A stretch of DNA of 46,030 nucleotides from Marinifilum sp. N1E240 (lineage in GTDB: Bacteria; Bacteroidota; Bacteroidia; Bacteroidales; Marinifilaceae), in contig NZ_WHKF01000015.1 in NCBI RefSeq assembly GCF_009295825.1, positions 1-46,030 on the forward strand. Reading direction: 5' to 3'. Positions 8,080 through 15,342 of the stretch are shown here, piece by piece (the first letter of the stretch is position 1; each line of letters begins with the position of its first letter). Both the position numbers and the translations under genes were made by a program. The notes beneath the pieces were generated by a model, which did not search any database, was not told where the DNA came from, and worked only from the letters and a program-made list of their open reading frames with translations.

Positions 8080-8343
8080 TTAGTTGTCTCTTTGAGGGTA
8101 AAGTACATCAATGCATATTATCCAGTTAACACATAAAAATGGTTGAATAATAGGAAATCGAGATCCTTCGCCAGTATCGTCTATTTGTACCGTAACATCT
8201 CCCATAGCAACTTGTAATTCTGAAGAATCGACAGTAATAGCACCACTATTTAATGTACTCCCTGCTGAAGCTGAGTCTTGATAAATATCACCTCCGGAAA
8301 AACCCAAATAATTTCCTGCAGAAGTCCGATTTTCTCCATCAAT
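8080..8343 (-). pseudogene. 5'-truncated tail-collar gene (fourth copy)
   Basis: The C-terminal ~85 codons of a collar gene closest to copy 2 (GGDIYQDSAS, PFLCVNWIICIDVLYPQRDN). Homology begins abruptly at D-G-E-N-R (about 8341). Upstream the frame meets a TAA within a few codons and the sequence is unrelated to the other copies. All of the conserved collar motif, the DLRGRVP motif and the histidine site are missing. Substitutions at otherwise invariant positions (SELQVAMGD for SGLQVAVGD, IDVLYP for IDGLYP) fit relaxed selection. It could donate sequence to the intact copies by gene conversion; that is inference. Confidence 0.85.
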
Positions 8344-9030
8344 GCCGTATTAATTGATTAGCTGTCTTACCAACATGCCATAATCCAATAAAAGAAAGAA
8401 ATGCATCCATAAGTAAAATTTTAAGTGTTTAAAAAAATTATATCATGAGTAGTCTATGATCGTTATTCATTTTAACCCATTATTCACTTAAAAATCCTTC
8501 GCTCCTTTATGCTTTTTCATTTAAGTAATAAACCTCAACCCTACATAATTCTGATTATCTGAGTCATATTATATATGAATTTAAAACAAAAACATTACAC
8601 TCTAAAATTTTTTTATGATTTTTATTGTTCTATTTAGTAATGATACACTAATGCTTAACCTTTATATTATGGCAATATCCTCATTTGTGATATTATTTTC
8701 TTAATCGTTTTTTTAAGTGCTTTAATCTGATCTTTTAAATCATTTAAATAATTCTGATATTACGAATACCACTGGGATTGACAAATCAGTAAGAATGTTG
8801 GTATAATTTATTTTGTAGCATTTATACTTTATTGGATGCATTTCATTTATCCAATTTTAATTTAATACATAATTCTAGTTAGAATAAAACCAGCTTTTAT
8901 CAAGTTATTTATTTTTATTCTAAATAACAGAAAGCATTTATATTATTGCCTTAATTACTGAAGTATCCCTTTTTGAGAATTTTAACCTAAAAAAAAAAGA
9001 GGTGGACATTCTATTTAAATGCTACTATCA
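8344..9030. other. AT-rich intergenic stretch, no supported gene
   Basis: About 690 bp of very AT-rich DNA between the collar remnant and the TonB-domain gene. The only coding hint is a 23-codon minus-strand frame from ATG 8410 (starting M-D-A-F-L-S-F-I-G-L-W) that stops at the remnant junction. It may be the residue of whatever sequence was joined at the deletion. I see no terminal inverted repeats or transposase. Confidence 0.6.
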
Positions 9031-9062
9031 AAAAAAAGTGGTCACCAATTGGCGACCACTTT
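9031..9062 (-). terminator. Rho-independent terminator of the TonB-domain gene
   Basis: Perfect 9-bp arms (aaagtggtc 9035-9043, gaccacttt 9054-9062), 10-nt loop, followed on the minus strand by a run of T residues. It lies 23 bp past the stop codon at 9085. Confidence 0.85.
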
Positions 9063-9084
9063 CATAAATATATTTCTATTGAAT

Positions 9085-9891
9085 CTACCTTAAATCAAAA
9101 TTGATTGGAACAACAGTATAAACCTTTACCGACATACCATTCTTTTGAGCAGGTTTCCACTTTTTACAGCTAGCTAGTGCCTGTACCGCAGCTTGATACA
9201 AATAAATATCATTACCCTCTAACATTTGAAATTCGCAGGGTTCACCTGATTCAGATATTGCAAACAGTACAAATACCTTACCTGTTATTCCATTTTCCTG
9301 ACAAATTACCGGATAAGTGATATTTTTACTCAAGTCTATATCAAATTGTTCATCACCACCAATATACTCCGCCAATTCATCAACATTAGCATAGGTATTT
9401 GTAGGCAGAAGTTCTTTTTTATTATTGGTAATGTATGAGCAGGTCATTACTCCATTTTTATAAGTACTTACTCCGGTAACGAATCCTTCCGTATAATCCA
9501 GCCACTGACCATGACAGGTTAATGGAAATAGTGTTGTACTTATTCCTTTGGCTTTCAACTGTCCTTTGTGATTGTAATCCTCGACCCGATAACCACCAGG
9601 GATTACTTTAAACTTCCTTTTGTACTTCTTATTTCCATCCGATATGAAATAAGTATTATCTTTTTTCAATTTGATAAACTCCGTGTTTTCCACCTTCCAT
9701 TTTCCTTCTTCAAAAGAGCATTTCATCATGATTGATGATTTGTCAGTTTTCTGCTGAATTACCACTTGGTAATCAGCATCTACACTTGTTACTTGAGGCA
9801 CATGTTTTTTGTAGTAAACAATGGTGTCTCTTTGGGCATAAGTAAAAGTGACCAATAATATTGATGAAAATAGCAGTAAAGTACGTTTCAT
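9085..9891 (-). CDS. Secreted protein with TonB C-terminal domain
   Basis: Start M-K-R-T-L-L-L-F at 9891 is preferred over ATG 9900 because the -7 box at 9911-9918 leaves almost no leader for the latter. The N-terminus is a signal peptide (LLLFSSILLVTFTYAQ, cleaved before R-D-T). Residues of about 50-165 are a beta-rich region with MORN-like phrases (GQWLDYTEGFVTGVSTYKNGVM). The last ~85 residues match the TonB C-terminal fold: ITYPVICQENGITGKVFVLF, then AVQALASCKKWKPAQKNGMSV. Classical TonB has an N-terminal membrane anchor and proline linker; here a cleavable signal replaces it, so energy transduction is doubtful. This layout is common in Bacteroidota. It is divergent from the plug-only gene at 10175. 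Confidence 0.8.
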   Translation of the reverse strand: MKRTLLLFSSILLVTFTYAQRDTIVYYKKHVPQVTSVDADYQVVIQQKTDKSSIMMKCSFEEGKWKVENTEFIKLKKDNTYFISDGNKKYKRKFKVIPGGYRVEDYNHKGQLKAKGISTTLFPLTCHGQWLDYTEGFVTGVSTYKNGVMTCSYITNNKKELLPTNTYANVDELAEYIGGDEQFDIDLSKNITYPVICQENGITGKVFVLFAISESGEPCEFQMLEGNDIYLYQAAVQALASCKKWKPAQKNGMSVKVYTVVPINFDLR

Positions 9892-9910
9892 AATCCACAT
9901 TAAAAAAATG

Positions 9911-9918
9911 CAAATGTA
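9911..9918 (-). promoter_or_regulatory. -7 promoter box, TonB-domain gene
   Basis: Minus-strand TACATTTG fits the Bacteroidota -7 consensus TAnnTTTG and lies 20 bp upstream of ATG 9891. It supports the shorter start. Confidence 0.6.
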
Positions 9919-10174
9919 TCATATTATTTATACTTATCTTATAATAGGTGAAACTAGAAAGAATTGTTATTTCTTAATAAAATCTTATTAAGGTGTTAGA
10001 TTAATTTTATTTTCAATGTTTATCTTATGCGTTAATATACAAATTGATTTTTTCAACAATACATCCGTATAGCTACTTGGCATAATGTTTGTTTTAAATA
10101 TTGTATTAATATAAATATTTTGTAATTTACAAATTCATATATTAAAGATTATTAACCCATTAAAAAACCCATTC

Positions 10175-10861
10175 ATGAAAAAAAAAAATTTTCTACCATT
10201 TCTATTGATTACTATATTTAGTTGTCAATTTGTTTCGGCTCAAAAAATACAAGTAAAAGGTACTGTCCTTGCTTTTGATAGCATACCTATTGTTAATGCA
10301 AAAGTAATGAACCATAATAGTAATGAAATAGTATATACAAATAAAAAAGGAGAGTTTATTTGCTCTTCAGAAATGAAAGACAAGCTGATAATTAGCGCAA
10401 GTGGTTTTGTAAATAGAAGAATCAAAGTTCGTAAAATCAATCATCCTCTAATTGTAAGCTTAAAACTTATTCCATCAAAAAATGCAGAAGAATTAGCCAT
10501 TAAAAATGGTCATATTGGTTTAATTAAATCCTTTAAAACATTGGCGAAAAAAAAATCAAACCTAAAGGATTATTCAAAGTATAGTTCTGTATTAGCTATT
10601 ATTCAAGCAGAATTTCCCAGTGTACGATATATAGACGGCGAATTCATAATTAGAGGTCATTCTTCACTATACGCATCGAGTGCGGCTCTGATTGATATCG
10701 ATGGTATGGCATCTGATTTTTCAATGTTGAAGACACTATCAACAAATGATATTAAAAATATAAGAGTTGACAAAGGTGGCGATGTATCTAAATATGGAGT
10801 AAGAGGAGGTAATGGCATAATTTACATTACCACGCATTCAGGTAAATTAAAGAATAAATGA
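10175..10861 (+). CDS. Secreted carboxypeptidase-regulatory/TonB-plug protein without barrel
   Basis: A 228-aa protein with signal peptide (FLPFLLITIFSCQFVSAQ). Residues of about 25-95 form a CarboxypepD_reg-like beta domain (VKGTVLAFDSIPIVNAKVM, DKLIISASGF). Residues of about 140-225 resemble the plug domain of SusC/TonB-dependent receptors: ALIDIDGMASDF, then IKNIRVDKGGDVSKYGVRGG and NGIIYITT. A full receptor continues into a ~600-residue beta barrel; this one stops at the end of the plug, and a strong terminator follows, so it is a natural plug-only protein and not a fresh truncation. Such proteins may dock to or regulate TonB systems (inference). It is divergent from the TonB-domain gene. 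Confidence 0.75.
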   Translation: MKKKNFLPFLLITIFSCQFVSAQKIQVKGTVLAFDSIPIVNAKVMNHNSNEIVYTNKKGEFICSSEMKDKLIISASGFVNRRIKVRKINHPLIVSLKLIPSKNAEELAIKNGHIGLIKSFKTLAKKKSNLKDYSKYSSVLAIIQAEFPSVRYIDGEFIIRGHSSLYASSAALIDIDGMASDFSMLKTLSTNDIKNIRVDKGGDVSKYGVRGGNGIIYITTHSGKLKNK

Positions 10862-10870
10862 TGTTTTTAC

Positions 10871-10899
10871 TAGGCTGATTTTAGCGAAAAATCAGCCTA
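10871..10899 (+). terminator. Terminator of plug-only gene
   Basis: 12-bp arms (taggctgatttt 10871-10882, aaaatcagccta 10888-10899) with a 5-nt loop, starting 9 bp past the stop. Only a short T-rich tail follows. Confidence 0.7.
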
Positions 10900-11110
10900 T
10901 TCTTATATTAGTACAATTCCTCATTGAAAATAATTTTAAAATATTCATTACTAGCTTAAATATCGACTATACAATATAGTATCGCAAGAAATATATCACC
11001 TACCAAATCAATCTTATATATTCATTTCTTGTGCGAACGGTAAAATACGAAAGCATATTTTTTGTATATTCGCAATACACTATACCAATTTTTGCTAAAC
11101 CCCATTATAA

Positions 11111-11890
11111 ATGCCTTACCGCCGATTACCAAATACCGATACAGCACGAGTTCGTGCTTTAAATGCAGCATTAAGTATTAGCATGAGAGTCAATCGATTC
11201 GATTTGGCTTATTCCTATTCTTTATACCAGAGAATAGAAACCTTTTTGCCTCACTATGAATTAGCAATTCGGAATCATCGTCAGGCTTTGAGTCAGCAAT
11301 CGAGCAGAAGTAAGAAGTACAACGAGAAGTTAAGAAAAGCTAGATTGTATGTTTCTCACTTTATTCAGGTATTGAATTTTTGTATTATTCGAGGAGAATT
11401 AAAACCTGAGGTAAGAGAATTTTATGGAATAAAGAAAAACTCTAAAGCAACACCATCCCTACTACAAGATACTAAGTTAATTGAATGGGGCGACAAATTA
11501 ATAAAAGGCGAACAGGAAAGAACCCGTAATGGAGGAAATCCAATTTACAGCCCATCTATCGCTTTGGTTCGTGTGAACTGTGAGAATTTTAAACAAGCTT
11601 ACAATTATCAAAAAACACTTCAGAATAATACCCATCGTTTCTCTGAAAAAGTAGCCGAATATCGAACTGATGCGGATAAATTAATCCTAGAACTTTGGAA
11701 CGAAGTAGAGAAAAAATTTGATGAATTTTCGGATGAAATCAAACGAGAAAAATGCACAGACTATGGTATTGTTTACGTTTGGCGAAAAGGTGAACGAGAA
11801 AAATTAGAACAGCTTAAAAAAGCAGAGCAAGATACATTAAGCCTGCCGTTTACCAATTCGGTAGAAAGTATGCATCAAAAACAAGACTAA
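11111..11890 (+). CDS. Conserved Bacteroidota protein of unknown function
   Basis: A 259-aa cytoplasmic, highly charged, helix-rich protein beginning MPYRRLPNTDTARVRALNAA. I recognise this N-terminus as a widespread Bacteroidales/Marinilabiliales hypothetical family, but no function is known to me. The middle is lysine- and glutamine-rich (RQALSQQSSRSKKYNEKLRKA), followed by a hydrophobic helix (ARLYVSHFIQVLNFCIIRGE) and a predicted coiled-coil region (residues about 180-245, ending EKLEQLKKAEQDTLSLP). No membrane segment or signal. Its last 54 bp overlap the convergent CPBP protease gene. It stands alone with about 210 bp after the preceding terminator. Confidence 0.75.
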   Translation: MPYRRLPNTDTARVRALNAALSISMRVNRFDLAYSYSLYQRIETFLPHYELAIRNHRQALSQQSSRSKKYNEKLRKARLYVSHFIQVLNFCIIRGELKPEVREFYGIKKNSKATPSLLQDTKLIEWGDKLIKGEQERTRNGGNPIYSPSIALVRVNCENFKQAYNYQKTLQNNTHRFSEKVAEYRTDADKLILELWNEVEKKFDEFSDEIKREKCTDYGIVYVWRKGEREKLEQLKKAEQDTLSLPFTNSVESMHQKQD

Positions 11891-12757
11891 TATAATTGAT
11901 AAAATTCCGGGAATTAGAAAATTACCCTCGGCACCAACGGTTTCTACTTCTTTAGGTAAACTTCCTTTGCTTACATAGTATTTAGCTAAAACAGCCAGAC
12001 CATTATTCATTAGATGAGCAATAATTGGTACCCATAAGTTTTTCGACCATATCAATAAATATCCGAATAGAATTCCCATAGCCATACGTGGCAATAATCC
12101 GTAAAACTGCATGTGTAGTGCAGCAAACAAGAATGCCGTGATTATTATTCCCCAATGAATATTCTTGGTCATATTCGAGAAAATTCTCTGTATAACGCCT
12201 CTAAACAGTAATTCTTCACCAATGGCAGGGATAAGAGCTATTACAAGCAAATTTACCCATAAGTCAGAACTTGAATTCATGACCAGAAATTTCTCGGTAA
12301 CCACCTTCGCCTGCTCTTCGCTAGCCTTCATCCAATTCTCTACCCCAGCCAAAAAATCAGGCAACTGCATGTAAGAATTGATCTCTGCCAGGAAATTAAT
12401 CATAGGTAAGGCAGCTACAATAATAATTGTGGCAAAGAAAGCATTCAAAAACTTTGGCTTCTCTTTCAGGTACAGATATTCCACTGTATTATCATGAATT
12501 AAATAAGCAAGAACAAAAGGTGGTATAATGAACATTCCAGCAGAGTATACCGACTGATAAAACTTTAGAATAGAAAGATTAACAGTATCGCTATGAATAT
12601 TTATAACTTGTGTATCGGTAAAGATATTTACACCATAAATAAGGTAAGCTAAAATACTACCAGCAAACATGGTCAATAAAAATGAGCCCAATACAATTAT
12701 CAAACTGAGTAGTAATTGTGCAAATGGTGAATAATGACGCAAGGATCCTTTTAACAT
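11837..12757 (-). CDS. CPBP family intramembrane metalloprotease
   Basis: Start M-L-K-G-S-L-R-H-Y at 12757 is chosen over the longer frame from 12832, since a -7 box lies at 12781-12788. The ~306-aa protein has about eight hydrophobic segments. The CPBP/Rce1-like (Abi) active-site motifs are visible: EELLFRG (motif 1, about residues 181-187), FAALH (motif 2, about 211-215) and HLMNN (motif 3, about 248-252). The family comprises membrane-embedded glutamate proteases related to CAAX prenyl proteases; in bacteria the roles include bacteriocin self-immunity and signalling. The substrate is unknown. It overlaps the convergent gene at 11111-11890 by 54 bp at their 3' ends, with no terminator between. 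Confidence 0.88.
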   Translation of the reverse strand: MLKGSLRHYSPFAQLLLSLIIVLGSFLLTMFAGSILAYLIYGVNIFTDTQVINIHSDTVNLSILKFYQSVYSAGMFIIPPFVLAYLIHDNTVEYLYLKEKPKFLNAFFATIIIVAALPMINFLAEINSYMQLPDFLAGVENWMKASEEQAKVVTEKFLVMNSSSDLWVNLLVIALIPAIGEELLFRGVIQRIFSNMTKNIHWGIIITAFLFAALHMQFYGLLPRMAMGILFGYLLIWSKNLWVPIIAHLMNNGLAVLAKYYVSKGSLPKEVETVGAEGNFLIPGILSIILVLFLMHTFYRIGKRQA

Positions 12758-12780
12758 GTTACTTTTTTTAAGGTGAGAAA

Positions 12781-12788
12781 CAAAAATA
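12781..12788 (-). promoter_or_regulatory. -7 promoter box, CPBP gene
   Basis: Minus-strand TATTTTTG fits TAnnTTTG and lies 23 bp upstream of ATG 12757, inside the longer open frame, which therefore cannot be the coding start. Confidence 0.55.
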
Positions 12789-12863
12789 AAACAATAAGTA
12801 TAAAGGTCAAAGCAGAAAGTACTCAATCGCAATGTAGACTTTTCGACTCTTAAGACTTTATTA

Positions 12864-12871
12864 TATCTTTG
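12864..12871 (+). promoter_or_regulatory. -7 promoter box, dus gene
   Basis: TATCTTTG fits TAnnTTTG. Its last base is the first base of the upstream GTG (12871), so transcription must begin after that codon and translation starts further down, at GTG 12895. Confidence 0.6.
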
Positions 12872-12894
12872 TGCCTGATTTAAAAAGAATACAA

Positions 12895-13890
12895 GTGAAG
12901 ATAGGAAGTTTGGATTTAGGAGAGAAGCCTGTTTTATTGGCTCCGATGGAAGATGTTACCAATCCACCATTTCGTGTTTTATGCAAGAAATATGGTGCCG
13001 ATTTAATGTATACCGAGTTTATCTCGTCGGATGCATTAATACGTTCGGTTAATAGAACCATGAAAAAGCTTACCATTCTTGAAGAGGAAAGACCTGTAGC
13101 TATTCAAATTTATGGCAAAGAGGTAGATCCAATGGTAGAAGCGGCTAAAATTGTAGAAGAAGCAAAACCCGAATTTCTTGATTTGAACTTTGGATGTCCT
13201 GTGCGGAAGGTTGCAGGTAAAGGCGCTGGATCGGGAATGCTAAGAAATGTACCACAGCTTTTAAAAATCACCGAACAAGTGGTTAAAGCTGTTGATATCC
13301 CAGTTACCGTAAAAACTCGTTTGGGTTGGGATGCAGATTCAAAAATTATTGTGGAGCTTGCAGAACAATTGCAAGATGTGGGAATTGCCGGTCTAACAAT
13401 TCATGGTAGAACTCGTTGCCAAATGTACAAAGGCGAAGCCGATTGGACATTAATTGGTGAGGTAAAAAACAATCCGAGAATGCACATTCCTATTATTGGA
13501 AATGGTGATATTACCAATCCTGTTAAAGCACAAGAGGCTTTCGATAAATATGGTGTTGATGCTATTATGATTGGACGTGCTGCTGTTGGAAAACCTTGGA
13601 TCTTTAGAGATGTGAAGCATTACATGAAAACTGGAGAATTGTTACCTCCTGCTACAGTTGCTCAACAAGTGGAAATGCTAAAAGAACAAATTGACGCTGC
13701 CATAGATTGGATAGATGAACGCAGAGGTATTCTACACATGCGTAGACACATGGCAGGAATGTTTAAAGGTCTTTTCAATTTTAAACAAACCCGTATTGAT
13801 ATGCTTCGGGCCGATCATTACGAGGATTTAATGATAATTTTAAATAGAATTGCTTCGGAATGGGGCGACCTGCATATAGAAGATGAATAA
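12895..13890 (+). CDS. dusB: tRNA-dihydrouridine synthase
   Basis: An FMN enzyme that reduces uridine in the tRNA D-loop. The GTG at 12895 gives V-K-I-G-S-L-D-L-G as N-terminus, matching the usual DusB start; the longer frame from GTG 12871 collides with the promoter box. Motifs: LLAPMEDVTNPPFR (FMN site), LDLNFGCPVRKVAGKGAGSGML with the catalytic Cys (about residue 101), VKTRLGW, GLTIHGRTR and IPIIGNGDI plus GVDAIMIGRAAVGKPW (phosphate-binding loop). The length of ~331 aa is normal. The C-terminal helical tRNA-binding domain is present. DusB rather than another Dus subtype is judged from overall likeness. It shares a bidirectional terminator with the next gene. Confidence 0.92.
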   Translation: MKIGSLDLGEKPVLLAPMEDVTNPPFRVLCKKYGADLMYTEFISSDALIRSVNRTMKKLTILEEERPVAIQIYGKEVDPMVEAAKIVEEAKPEFLDLNFGCPVRKVAGKGAGSGMLRNVPQLLKITEQVVKAVDIPVTVKTRLGWDADSKIIVELAEQLQDVGIAGLTIHGRTRCQMYKGEADWTLIGEVKNNPRMHIPIIGNGDITNPVKAQEAFDKYGVDAIMIGRAAVGKPWIFRDVKHYMKTGELLPPATVAQQVEMLKEQIDAAIDWIDERRGILHMRRHMAGMFKGLFNFKQTRIDMLRADHYEDLMIILNRIASEWGDLHIEDE

Positions 13891-13918
13891 AAAAAAGACG
13901 CTTAAAGCGTCTTTTTTT
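13891..13918. terminator. Bidirectional terminator, dus and 13917 gene
   Basis: gacgct/agcgtc stem at 13897-13911 with a 3-nt loop, A-run before and T-run after, so it can act in both directions for the two convergent genes. Confidence 0.85.
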
Positions 13919-14561
13919 ATTCTATTATTTTAGGTAATTCTTTTAGAAAATAATCCGGATCGAACACTGTATAAGTCTCCGTTCTCCTACTCCATTTCAT
14001 AGTTGCCTTAGTAATATAGGCAGCTTGTAATTTTCTGATATTTTCTTTGCTTAATTCCAATTCTGCTGAATAGGTTGAAAAACCATAATTGACATATTCC
14101 TTTGGTTGATAGTAATTAGCATACTGCAAGCTAACTATTTCACCATTTGCTAATTCTAAGTCAATTTTAGATTTCTTGGTAATGTATCCGAAAAAATGAG
14201 ATCCCTCTTCATCCAATACCTTCCAATCCGTTTTTAATACAACTTTGTCCTTCTCTGATTTTAATTTAAACGTACATTTTATTGCATCTTTAGCATCTAA
14301 AAATTTACTCAATTTTGCACTTTCCCCTTTAATTACAGTTAAAGCGTCCAATTCAATATCCTTTAAAACAATAGGCTTAATACTTTCCGTAATTTTCATC
14401 GCCTTCTGTTCTTCAGTAATTTTTTTCGGCTCCTCATATTTCCAGGTGCCATTGTCAAAAAGTAAAACGATTTTGCCTTCAGGAGTTCTCAATCTGATTT
14501 GAGCATCTACACTTGAATAACTTGCAAACAATATTGCAACAAATACCAATATATACTTCAT
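13917..14561 (-). CDS. Secreted protein of unknown function, paralogue A
   Basis: A 214-aa protein with signal peptide (YILVFVAILFASYSSVDAQ). The N-terminal motif RTPEGKIVLLFDNGTWKYEE is typical of Bacteroidota secreted proteins with a 'D-G-T-W-x-Y' turn (DUF3157-like). The beta-rich centre (IKCTFKLKSEKDKVVLKTDWKVL) and the end (YGFSTYSAELELS, then MKWSRRTETYTVFDPDYFLKELPKIIE) align along the full length with the next gene, so they are a tandem duplication. No catalytic motif recognised. It starts 12 bp after paralogue B on the same strand, likely one transcript ending at the terminator 13891-13918. Confidence 0.75.
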   Translation of the reverse strand: MKYILVFVAILFASYSSVDAQIRLRTPEGKIVLLFDNGTWKYEEPKKITEEQKAMKITESIKPIVLKDIELDALTVIKGESAKLSKFLDAKDAIKCTFKLKSEKDKVVLKTDWKVLDEEGSHFFGYITKKSKIDLELANGEIVSLQYANYYQPKEYVNYGFSTYSAELELSKENIRKLQAAYITKATMKWSRRTETYTVFDPDYFLKELPKIIE

Positions 14562-14573
14562 AACTATTAAAAT

Positions 14574-15260
14574 TTATTCGATTATTTCAGGCAATGCCTT
14601 TATAAAATAAGATGGTTCAATCACCTTATATTCCTCTGTTCTCCTGCTCCAAGTCATGTGAGCTTTATAAACAATGCTCTTACTTAGTAAACGCATTTGA
14701 TCTTCAGTTAATTCCAGTTCGGCAGAATAAGTTGAGAAACCATATTTTTCGTACTCTTTAGGTTCAAATTCTTTTGTATAAACCAAATCAACTTTCTTAC
14801 CACCAATCAATTCCAATTGAAGCATATTTCCTTCTTTAATAAATCCGAAATAGGAATAAGCTTCTCCGTTCATAATTCTCCAATCGGTTTTTAAAATTGC
14901 TTTCCCATCTTTTGATGTCAATACAAAATCACAACGAACAATATTTTTCTGCTTGAAATACTTTGCCAATTTTTTACTCGGACCTTCAATAAAAGCAGTT
15001 TTTGCAACTTCTCCATCCTTTAGAGTAATAGGCGAATTATCGATCTCAACCTTTGGATTTATAACAACTACCTGCTCATTAATGGTTTTTACCTCTGTAT
15101 CACTCGTTTTATTTGCAGAAACTTTGACATCGGCATAAGACCAGGTTCCATTATCGTAAAGAATAACCACTTTACCATCGGCTGTAAGTGCAGTTTGTTG
15201 AGCGTGCGCAATTTGGGCAATACCAAATACCAACAAACAGAATACAAATAATCCTTTCAT
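14574..15260 (-). CDS. Secreted protein of unknown function, paralogue B
   Basis: A 228-aa protein with signal peptide (FVFCLLVFGIAQIAHAQ) and TADGKVVILYDNGTWSYAD, then a 30-residue low-complexity stretch absent from paralogue A, then the shared core (DFVLTSKDGKAILKTDWRIM, YGFSTYSAELELT, MTWSRRTEEYKVIEPSYFIK). First gene of the pair. Function unknown; periplasmic or surface location is inferred from the signal alone. Confidence 0.75.
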   Translation of the reverse strand: MKGLFVFCLLVFGIAQIAHAQQTALTADGKVVILYDNGTWSYADVKVSANKTSDTEVKTINEQVVVINPKVEIDNSPITLKDGEVAKTAFIEGPSKKLAKYFKQKNIVRCDFVLTSKDGKAILKTDWRIMNGEAYSYFGFIKEGNMLQLELIGGKKVDLVYTKEFEPKEYEKYGFSTYSAELELTEDQMRLLSKSIVYKAHMTWSRRTEEYKVIEPSYFIKALPEIIE

Positions 15261-15288
15261 CTTGTATGATTTAATAAGTTATTATCTT

Positions 15289-15311
15289 CTAAAATCAGCT
15301 TGTGATTTTAG
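15289..15311 (-). terminator. Inverted repeat after the ABC permease gene
   Basis: Perfect 9-bp arms (ctaaaatca, tgattttag) with a 5-nt loop, 32 bp past the stop at 15343. No T run follows on the minus strand, so strength is uncertain. Confidence 0.5.
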
Positions 15312-15342
15312 TATTTAAAGTAATGTCGTAGTGGAATTTTTA

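Noticed and set aside
4850-8343. Prophage or phage-tail remnant based on tail-collar genes
   Set aside because: No capsid, portal, terminase, tail tube, baseplate, lysis or integrase gene is present, and the neighbours are enzymes and a giant secreted protein. Tail-collar families also occur widely outside phages.
8344-8410. 23-codon minus-strand frame as a real gene
   Set aside because: Too short, no family match and no promoter box; it stops at the collar remnant junction. Mentioned only as a possible residue of rearrangement.
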